Shown piece by piece: positions 6,916-12,632 of a stretch of DNA of 12,632 bases (position 1 is its first letter; each line of letters begins with the position of its first letter). The notes under the pieces were generated by a model that had not been told where the DNA came from, searched no databases, and saw only the letters and a program-made list of their open reading frames with translations. The stretch spans positions 1 through 12,632 of the forward strand of contig JAUVUV010000017.1 in assembly GCA_030604975.1 (NCBI GenBank), read 5' to 3'. This DNA is from Candidatus Glassiibacteriota bacterium. GTDB taxonomy: Bacteria; Gemmatimonadota; Glassbacteria; GWA2-58-10. The translations under genes were made by a program, and so were the position numbers.

Positions 6916-8622
6916 TTATTTATTCCCTGGGGAAGCAACCGCCTTGCGTACCGCGAGTTTACAGGCCACAAGCAGCAAGGCGCCAAAAAAGGCTATCAGT
7001 GCGCCGATTGTCAGGTTGATCAGCCTGCCGCCCCAGGGAAGATCGAGCAAGGCAAGGCAGGCCGCCGCAGCTCCCATAACCACTGCGGCCCAGCCTGTAA
7101 TCCGGTAACTTCCCACATCTGTCGCTTGAGTGTCGCCTATCTCCTCGCGGGAAACAGGAGTGGCGAGTTTGACGAAAAATTTCTCCAATGCCTTTTTGTA
7201 CTCGCCTCGAGGTTTGACAAAGACACCGGGGAGAAAGTAGATAAGCGCACTGATCCCACCGACAGCGAAAACCTGCTGGGTGAAAGTGATATCCGTTTTC
7301 AAAACCAGGAAAAGCACGCCGACGCAGACCCCGGTCAGGTAGGAGGCGATCCCTGACCACCACGGAGTGGCACGGTAGAACAGTCCGATAACAATCGGAA
7401 GGCCGGAGGGTATGATTACCACCCCGGAATAAGTCATCATCAGTCTGAACACCCCGCCGATCGCCCGGGACTGGACCAGGGCCGCGGCAATCACCAGCGC
7501 GCCGAAAACCAGGGTAGTCAGGCGGCCGATAAAAAGCAGCTTCCTGGGCGAGGCTTTTTTCCAGAAAATCTGCTTGATAATGTCCTCTGTAATCACTGCA
7601 GAGTAAGCGTTAAATACCGTACTCAGGCTGCTCATCGTTGCAGCCAGCATTGCGGCCAGCATGATTCCAATAGCCCCATGGGGCAGGATATACAGGCAAA
7701 AAGCCACATAGGCCGCTTCCTCGGGAGCGTTGAGTCCGAGGGTGATCGAGGCCAGGTCGAGACCGAGGATACGGGTGATAATCGGAGGCAGGAACCAGAT
7801 CAACGGCGCCACGGCAAGCAGGAACATGGTGAGCAGGGCAACCTTGCGGGCTTCTTTTTCATCCTTTACCGAGAAGTAACGCTGCGAAAGAGCGCCGCTG
7901 TTCATTGCAAAGACCATCATCACTCCGAAAGCCAGCACATAGGACCAGTCGAACTCCTGGGTTTGCACCTGCCAGAACCCTTTCGGCACCTCGGTGAACA
8001 GCGGGGCAAGGCCGCCGATCTCGAACAAACCGAGAACCATCACTACCAGAGCACAGGCAAAAAGCACTATGAACTGGAGAGTGTCGGTTACCACCACTGC
8101 CCAGAGCCCACCGATCAGGCAATAGAACGAGATCACCAGGCCGCAGACAATGATTGTCAGATTCAGCTCGGTACCCAGGGCCACTGAGACGAACTTTCCG
8201 AGGGCCAGAAGTTGAATCCCGGCCTGCACAAGCTGCGCCAGCAGCAGAGTCCAGCTGTAGGTCTGGTTTGTGGATACCCCGTAGCGCTCGGAAAGGTAGG
8301 ACATGATTGTTTTGGCGCGGGAGCGCCGCCAGAGCCCGGCCAGAAACCAGACACCGAAAATCATTCCCACTGCGGTGGATAAATACATCGCAACTGCCGC
8401 TCCTGGGGCACGGTAGGCCAAGCCCGCAGCGCCAGTAAAAGTCCAGACACTGAAACTGGACATGAACAGTGAAAATCCGGCCAGCCACCAGGGCATCTTG
8501 TTCGCGCTTTTGAAAAAGTCGCTGTCGTCCTTGTTGAAAAACGAAAGCAGCACCCCCACGACCACCATCAGAAACATATAGACCGCGATCACGGCGATAT
8601 CAACTCTCGAGGCCAATTCCAT
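6916..8622 (-). CDS. Sodium:solute symporter (SSS family)
   Basis: This is a 568-residue inner-membrane protein with roughly 14-15 hydrophobic segments, starting at residues 8-28 and ending at 534-554. Family signs include FSVWTFTGAAGLAY (57-70), the LIGGLWAVVVTDTLQ block (169-183), and AAMLAATMSSLSTVFN (323-338). The Ser331-Ser332 pair lies where the Na2 sodium site of SGLT-like transporters uses two serines. A charged loop (~469-505) precedes the last two helices. The substrate is not predictable, but a sugar, sugar acid or small oligosaccharide product fits the surrounding secreted enzymes. It is the only importer seen in the window. The ribosome binding site is weak (GGGAC about six bases before ATG), yet the start is well placed because any later Met would cut the first helix. 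A 145-bp gap separates it from the amidohydrolase gene. Confidence 0.92.
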   Translation of the reverse strand: MELASRVDIAVIAVYMFLMVVVGVLLSFFNKDDSDFFKSANKMPWWLAGFSLFMSSFSVWTFTGAAGLAYRAPGAAVAMYLSTAVGMIFGVWFLAGLWRRSRAKTIMSYLSERYGVSTNQTYSWTLLLAQLVQAGIQLLALGKFVSVALGTELNLTIIVCGLVISFYCLIGGLWAVVVTDTLQFIVLFACALVVMVLGLFEIGGLAPLFTEVPKGFWQVQTQEFDWSYVLAFGVMMVFAMNSGALSQRYFSVKDEKEARKVALLTMFLLAVAPLIWFLPPIITRILGLDLASITLGLNAPEEAAYVAFCLYILPHGAIGIMLAAMLAATMSSLSTVFNAYSAVITEDIIKQIFWKKASPRKLLFIGRLTTLVFGALVIAAALVQSRAIGGVFRLMMTYSGVVIIPSGLPIVIGLFYRATPWWSGIASYLTGVCVGVLFLVLKTDITFTQQVFAVGGISALIYFLPGVFVKPRGEYKKALEKFFVKLATPVSREEIGDTQATDVGSYRITGWAAVVMGAAAACLALLDLPWGGRLINLTIGALIAFFGALLLVACKLAVRKAVASPGNK

Positions 8623-8661
8623 GTTCGTCCCGGGGATAAATGGAAAAGGATATAGTACATC

Positions 8662-8742
8662 ACTGGCGTCCGGAGCCGGAGCTCTTCGGGAAGCTATCGA
8701 GCCAGTTGTTATGATCGTATGGATTATTCGTCATGCGCGCAT
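8662..8742. promoter_or_regulatory. Dyad-rich leader before the symporter gene
   Basis: The 145-bp gap before the symporter is the longest in the window. ACTGGC (8662-8667) and GCCAGT (8701-8706) are exact inverted complements and enclose a smaller imperfect hairpin with a CGG loop (8680-8695). A perfect 10-bp palindrome, ATGCGCGCAT, lies at 8733-8742. These could be a transcript structure (processing, attenuation) or operator sites that set symporter expression apart from the genes upstream. I see no clear sigma70 promoter. Short dyads of this length also occur by chance. Confidence 0.25.
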
Positions 8743-8767
8743 AACCTGCGACTGAGGCGGATGAACC

Positions 8768-9865
8768 TTACTTGACACCCTTGAACATCGCGAAGATTTT
8801 CAGCGCGTTTTTATTGTAAATCTTCTCCAAAACCTCATCAGGCAGGTGTACCCCGTAAATCATCCATCTTCCCTGAAGGTGATGGCCGCCGGTGGGGTCG
8901 AAATATTCGTCATCCGTTTCGAGGAAACGGTAGTAGATCCTGTAGGCCTCGGCATTCGGGGTCGTATCAGTGCCGAACATCACCCGGTCCTGATATTTGA
9001 TCAGGAACTTGCGGGCTGTGTAGGGCTGACGGCCCAATTCGCTGATCCGGGCGTCAATATCCACGTAGAAATTAGGGTAGGTATCCAGCCAGGCGGCTAC
9101 CTGCTGAAGTTCCTCTGGCAAAGTTCCCATGTGCGCGCCGATGAATACCGTATTGGGATGCTTGGCAAACACCCGGTTGCGCTGGGCGAGAATCTCCTCC
9201 TTGGAGGGAAACTTGTCCCCGTAGAATGCCCAGTTGGGATGCGCAGCCAGCTCATCGTAGCGCTCGTTGTATTTATCCACAGGCGTGAAAAAGGCTTTCG
9301 GATCCGTGACATGGATCATTACCGGAATGCCAAGCTCGGCGCACTTTTCCCAGATCGGATCGATCCGGGAGTCGTCCACAGGCACGAGCTTGCCGCTTTT
9401 GTCCCGTTCGGTTAATCCAAGGTTCTTGGCGATTTTCAACCCACGCGCCCCCAGTCTGACTGCCTCTTCCAGTTTCTTCGCCTCTTTTTCCCCGAAATTC
9501 GGCTCGTCAATCTTGCTGAAATCGGGCCTGAAAAAGATAATGAACCGATCTTTCGAAACACTCTGCGAAACACTCAAGTGCTCCTTGTAAAAATCATTCC
9601 TGGAATTGCCGTCCAGGCCCACGCACTTCCACACACCCGCCTTGTCCATTTCCTCGAGGTACTTTTTCGTATTTTCAAGCCTTCTCAGGTGGTTATGGAT
9701 ATCGATAACCGGGAATTTAGGCTTGATAATTCGAGTCTCCTTGACCACGAGCTGGCTCACAGGCCGCCAGTCGAGAAGCTTGAGATCAGCGGACTGAGCG
9801 AACAGAACCAGCGGAAAAGCCAGTAGTATCGAATCCATGACCAATGACTTCCAGACACTTTTCAT
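8768..9865 (-). CDS. Exported amidohydrolase_2-family metal-dependent hydrolase
   Basis: The protein is 365 residues. It has a Sec-type signal (hydrophobic residues ~8-23, likely cleavage near FAQS/ADL), so it should act outside the cytoplasm. It shows the amidohydrolase-superfamily TIM-barrel motifs of PF04909 in order: DIHNH (55-59), RGLKI (141-145), MIHVTD (183-188), GAHMGT (243-248) and MFGTDT (296-301). His57, His59, His185, His245 and Asp300 are the expected metal or catalytic positions. PF04909 includes sugar lactonases, decarboxylases and other hydrolases, so the reaction cannot be named. A lactonase is attractive beside an oxidoreductase and polysaccharide enzymes, but this is inference. 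The Shine-Dalgarno AGAGGAG lies about seven bases before the ATG. The gene follows the oxidoreductase gene by 50 bp. Confidence 0.88.
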   Translation of the reverse strand: MKSVWKSLVMDSILLAFPLVLFAQSADLKLLDWRPVSQLVVKETRIIKPKFPVIDIHNHLRRLENTKKYLEEMDKAGVWKCVGLDGNSRNDFYKEHLSVSQSVSKDRFIIFFRPDFSKIDEPNFGEKEAKKLEEAVRLGARGLKIAKNLGLTERDKSGKLVPVDDSRIDPIWEKCAELGIPVMIHVTDPKAFFTPVDKYNERYDELAAHPNWAFYGDKFPSKEEILAQRNRVFAKHPNTVFIGAHMGTLPEELQQVAAWLDTYPNFYVDIDARISELGRQPYTARKFLIKYQDRVMFGTDTTPNAEAYRIYYRFLETDDEYFDPTGGHHLQGRWMIYGVHLPDEVLEKIYNKNALKIFAMFKGVK

Positions 9866-9879
9866 CTTGTGCTCCTCTG

Positions 9880-9909
9880 AAAAAAAGTGAAAAAAGATTG
9901 AACCTCAAT
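9880..9909 (-). terminator. Weak hairpin plus T-runs after the oxidoreductase gene
   Basis: On the minus strand, directly after the oxidoreductase stop, ATTGA-GGT-TCAAT forms a 5-bp stem with a 3-base loop (9909-9897). C, six T, CAC and seven T follow (to 9880). This has the layout of an intrinsic terminator, but the stem is short and AT-rich. It may give only partial readthrough control before the amidohydrolase gene, or be incidental. Confidence 0.3.
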
Positions 9910-9915
9910 AGAAAA

Positions 9916-10977
9916 TCAAGAAGACCGGAAATCTTTCATCCTGATCGTTTTCCCGGTGCGCATGGATTCGTAGGCGGCAAAGGCAATCTCCATGGAGGCC
10001 AGGCCGTCCTCGCCCCGCACGCCTACCATCGGCTCGGTATTGTCGCGCAGGCAGCCGATAAAATACTCGATCTCCGTCGGGTAGCCGAGCTGCCAGCGCT
10101 CGTCCACGGCCGGTCTTGTCCAGCCGAGCTGGTTGTCCGCTTTCTCAACCGAATATTCATAGCCCACCCGGCTGTAGACATGGATCGGGCTTCCCTGGCT
10201 CAGCTCCACCTTGAGAGCCCCCTTTGTGCCGTATATCTCCACTGTGTCATCCATCCCGCCGAGCGTGATATAGTTGCCCTCGACCAGCCCCTGCGCGCCG
10301 TGCTCGAAAGTGAACAGCGCCACGCCCCAGTCCTCGCCCTCGTAGTCCTTGTGCACCATATTGGATTTGCCGCCGCCCGAGGTCTTTCCTACAACTTCCA
10401 CCACTTCTTTGCCGATCAGGTGCCTGACCCAGTTAATCGGGTGGCAGCCGATATGAAACAGAGCGCCGCCGCCGCAGTATTCCAGTTTCTTGGCGTACTC
10501 GCTGTGGCTGCCGCTGTGAACTTCCTTTGCCTTGACATAAAGAATGTCGCCCACTGCGCCCTCGGCCACTATTTCCTCGACCCGTTTCAGGATCGGCGAG
10601 AAGCACCAGTCCTCGGCGTACATCAGCTTCACACCCGCAGCAGCTGCAGCTTTGACCATTGCCCTGGCATCCTCGAGCTTTGTGGCCAGCGGCTTTTCGC
10701 AGATTATATCCTTGCCTGCTTCCGCTGCAGCCGCCACCACCGGACGGTGGATAAAAGTCGGAGTGCAGACAATCACTACATCCACATCCGGGTCTTTGCA
10801 GAGCTCCTTGTAATTGTCCGTGCGGCGCTCAACACCCCACTGCTCGCAGAACCGGTCCAGGTTCTCGATCCCGCATACCATTTCGAGTTTCGCATCACGG
10901 CAGCGGGCGAGAGCGTCGGCGTGAAGTTCGGCAGCGAAACCGGTGCCGACGATACCGGCACGAATTGGGACTTTCAT
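9916..10977 (-). CDS. Gfo/Idh/MocA-family NAD(P)-dependent oxidoreductase
   Basis: The protein is 353 residues with no signal peptide, so it is cytoplasmic. Residues 1-~123 form a Rossmann fold with the nucleotide motif GIVGTGFA (8-15). The family EKP motif is at 94-96 in CEKPLA. The C-terminal alpha/beta domain holds GGGALFHIGCHPIN (169-182), in which His179 matches the conserved catalytic His. The Asp usually four residues earlier is His175, and the final Asp is Asn182. The family oxidises or reduces sugars, inositols and related polyols, and some members act as glycosidases or epimerases through transient oxidation. The substrate is not predictable. GGAGGT lies six bases before the ATG. 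It follows the SGNH lipoprotein gene by 49 bp and precedes an exported amidohydrolase, fitting processing of an imported sugar or sugar acid. Confidence 0.92.
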   Translation of the reverse strand: MKVPIRAGIVGTGFAAELHADALARCRDAKLEMVCGIENLDRFCEQWGVERRTDNYKELCKDPDVDVVIVCTPTFIHRPVVAAAAEAGKDIICEKPLATKLEDARAMVKAAAAAGVKLMYAEDWCFSPILKRVEEIVAEGAVGDILYVKAKEVHSGSHSEYAKKLEYCGGGALFHIGCHPINWVRHLIGKEVVEVVGKTSGGGKSNMVHKDYEGEDWGVALFTFEHGAQGLVEGNYITLGGMDDTVEIYGTKGALKVELSQGSPIHVYSRVGYEYSVEKADNQLGWTRPAVDERWQLGYPTEIEYFIGCLRDNTEPMVGVRGEDGLASMEIAFAAYESMRTGKTIRMKDFRSS

Positions 10978-11026
10978 ATTTTACCTCCGGTTCGTTGTTG
11001 TTATAGATTTACGATTATTTATCCGG

Positions 11027-12373
11027 TCAGTTGTTCCGGCTCAAATATTCAAGGACTTTCGTAGCAATCAAACGGTGCCCCTCCGGGCTGAAATGTATCA
11101 TGTCAACTGCAAACAGCCGGCGGGAGTCTCCGCTGTCGATCAAGCCTCCCGGATCGAGCCAGCCGGTGTGCATCACGTCGCGCACCTGGGCCAGTTTTTC
11201 GTTCATCTCAGTCAGCACCCGGTCCTCCGGCTCACCGAACTCCGGGATCATCGGGTAGGTCATCAGCACCACCCGGCAGGAGATTTCATCCAGGCGGCGC
11301 ACTATCTCTTTGATATTCTCGTGGAACTCCTCAGGGCTGAGGGTGGGATGATCACGTCCCCAGTGGGCGCAGTCGTTGCCGCCGAAGCTTACGAAACAGA
11401 TATCCGGTTCCCGCGAGATCACATCCCGTTCGATTCTGGCAAGCCCTTCGCCGGAATCGTCCCCGCCCACGCCGGCGTTGAAAACCGTTATGCCGGAGTT
11501 GACCTGTTCGAATACAGCAGCGAGAATATTCGGATAGTGGGCCGGTGAAGACCAGTGCCGGTTGTCCATCTGGGAATCGCCGAGAAAGCCGATATAGGCC
11601 GGTTCCATTTCCCGGAGTCCGGGCAGCAACCGCTTAACCTCTTCATTTTGCAGCAGTCCCGCAGCCATTGAGTTCGCATCTTCCCTGCGGCCGAAACGGC
11701 TTGCCACATCGTTGAGCCTTTGCATGGTGATAAAAAAGTCGAACGGCTTGGTACCGAACGGCTGCATTCCGGTCAGTTCGGCGGCCTGCGCAGCCAACTC
11801 TTGCAGACGAGAAGAGTCTTCGCTTGAAAGGCCGAGGTCGGCAAATGTCACCGGGCAGCCGAGTCCCAGCAAAAAGCTGCTGATTTCGATTCTCAAGTCC
11901 AGTTCGCGCCTTCCCTCGAGAACCAACAGGAAAGCCGCGCCGTAGGCCTGCATCAGATCCCAATCAAGGTCCTTGCTTTCCGGGGCCTCTTTCAGCCCGG
12001 AGATTATCGCCTCAGCGGGATCCTCCCCGCTTGCAGGGAAATCCAGCGGCCTGCAAGCCTCCAGAAACGCTTCGATCGCCTCCCTTCCCTGTCCCCCACC
12101 AGTTTGCACGAATTCCCGGATTTGCGACTGGTCTATCTTTCTGACCATCTGCATGAAAAGGCTGTCCGCAATCCTCGCCTTACTCTCAAGGGCCAGCCCG
12201 CATGCTACAGCCTGCTGTTCGAGCCTGGCCATCTTCAGCGATTCCCGGGCCAGGGCCTGGGCACGGTTCCGGGGAGACTCCTCACAACTGCAGGATGAGA
12301 ACGTCAGCAGGGCTGTAATTAATGAAAGTCCGGCAATTGCCAGTTGCCAATGAAGGTTATCGCTCTTAGTCAT
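11027..12373 (-). CDS. SGNH/GDSL hydrolase lipoprotein with large N-terminal helical domain
   Basis: The protein is about 448 residues from ATG at 12373. A lipoprotein-type signal (hydrophobic residues 10-25, then SSC with Cys28) suggests a membrane-anchored envelope enzyme; Phe at -3 makes the lipobox imperfect. The SGNH fold spans ~258-448: block I GDS (Ser267 nucleophile), block II NAGVGG (299-304), block III GGND (331-334), and block V DMIH (Asp424, His427). Such enzymes are esterases, often carbohydrate acetylesterases, which would fit removal of acyl groups from the polysaccharide. Residues ~35-250 are mostly helical, rich in Glu, Leu and Arg, and I do not recognise this region. An in-frame ATG at 12463 is rejected: it would overlap the upstream gene by ~98 bp and hide the signal peptide. 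The chosen start overlaps the upstream stop in ATGACTAA, implying translational coupling. Confidence 0.87.
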   Translation of the reverse strand: MTKSDNLHWQLAIAGLSLITALLTFSSCSCEESPRNRAQALARESLKMARLEQQAVACGLALESKARIADSLFMQMVRKIDQSQIREFVQTGGGQGREAIEAFLEACRPLDFPASGEDPAEAIISGLKEAPESKDLDWDLMQAYGAAFLLVLEGRRELDLRIEISSFLLGLGCPVTFADLGLSSEDSSRLQELAAQAAELTGMQPFGTKPFDFFITMQRLNDVASRFGRREDANSMAAGLLQNEEVKRLLPGLREMEPAYIGFLGDSQMDNRHWSSPAHYPNILAAVFEQVNSGITVFNAGVGGDDSGEGLARIERDVISREPDICFVSFGGNDCAHWGRDHPTLSPEEFHENIKEIVRRLDEISCRVVLMTYPMIPEFGEPEDRVLTEMNEKLAQVRDVMHTGWLDPGGLIDSGDSRRLFAVDMIHFSPEGHRLIATKVLEYLSRNN

Positions 12374-12632
12374 GCTGCCCCCAGCGCCAGTGTTCCTGAA
12401 TATTTTCAATGTCTTCGAAAGCAGCCGGGTCTCCTTCAGCCGGCCCGTAGAAAATCCCTCCACCGAAAGTGGTCAGAAAAATCATGCCGGGATGATGGGG
12501 ATCGAACACAGGTCTATACCCCCATTTGAAATTATATCCCCTGATCCTGTGCCAGCTTTCGCCGCCGTCATCGCTGCGGAAAGCCGCGCTGTCGAAAGTG
12601 TTTATCACTATGGTGGAGGGATTGGCCGGATC
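12366..12632 (-). CDS. BNR/sortilin-type beta-propeller protein, C-terminal fragment
   Basis: Only the last 88 residues lie in the window; the reading frame is open to the right edge, so the gene starts outside. The visible part begins with DPANPSTIVINTF and contains RSDDGGESWHRI, a BNR (Asp-box) repeat of the SxDxGxxW type, then VFDPHHPG and a second strand set ending IFYGPAEG. This alternation of DPxxP and Asp-box motifs is typical of sortilin/VPS10-like and GH74-like seven-bladed propellers. Sialidases, xyloglucanases and non-catalytic propellers share it, so the function is open. The stop overlaps the SGNH lipoprotein start by 8 bp, which ties the two in one transcript. Confidence 0.8.
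   Translation of the reverse strand, partial: DPANPSTIVINTFDSAAFRSDDGGESWHRIRGYNFKWGYRPVFDPHHPGMIFLTTFGGGIFYGPAEGDPAAFEDIENIQEHWRWGQHD

Noticed and set aside
8648..8660. TACTAT/TATATC as a -10 box for the symporter
   Set aside because: It matches the consensus weakly and no -35 hexamer lies at a suitable distance upstream on the minus strand.
9844..11064. Plus-strand open frame of about 406 codons covering the oxidoreductase gene
   Set aside because: It is an antisense shadow of a clear Gfo/Idh/MocA gene and spans its gaps without any start signal or motif.
12374..12463. N-terminal extension of the SGNH protein to an ATG at 12463
   Set aside because: It would overlap the upstream propeller gene by ~98 bp and bury the lipoprotein signal. 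The ATG at 12373 has a G-rich upstream stretch and a compact ATGACTAA overlap.

Overview
The window is a tightly packed run of seven complete genes and one partial gene, all on the minus strand, so transcription goes from the right edge to the left edge. No intergenic gap is longer than about 145 bp, and I see no tRNA, rRNA, CRISPR array or insertion sequence. Most starts carry a clear Shine-Dalgarno sequence. Several products carry Sec or lipoprotein signals, which points to a bacterium with an outer membrane. By eye the G+C content is in the mid-50s percent. The gene mix (heparinase-like lyase, DUF2264 protein, GH42-like protein with a trimerisation-type domain, SSS symporter, Gfo/Idh/MocA oxidoreductase, SGNH lipoprotein, BNR-type protein) is typical of uncultured polysaccharide degraders of the PVC, FCB or related candidate phyla. 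I cannot assign a phylum from this window alone.

Layout in transcription order: the C-terminal end of a BNR/sortilin-type beta-propeller protein (12632-12366); an SGNH hydrolase lipoprotein that overlaps it by 8 nt (12373-11027); a cytoplasmic Gfo/Idh/MocA oxidoreductase (10977-9916); an exported amidohydrolase_2-type metal hydrolase (9865-8768); a sodium:solute symporter (8622-6916); a heparinase II/III-type lyase lipoprotein (6830-4494); an exported DUF2264 protein (4399-2339); and an exported GH42-like putative glycoside hydrolase (2224-77). A perfect 8-bp hairpin lies just past the last gene at the left edge and may be a dispersed palindromic repeat.

Working model (inference): this is a catabolic locus for an acidic, probably uronate-containing and possibly acylated polysaccharide. 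The lyase, the DUF2264 protein and the GH-like protein would cut the polymer or its oligosaccharides outside the cytoplasm. The SGNH lipoprotein would remove ester groups. The symporter would import the released sugar or sugar acid, and the oxidoreductase would process it inside. The exported amidohydrolase could be a lactonase or related hydrolase. No SusC/SusD pair, ABC transporter, sulfatase or regulator is visible, so import appears to depend on the Na+ symporter. The substrate cannot be read from the sequence.
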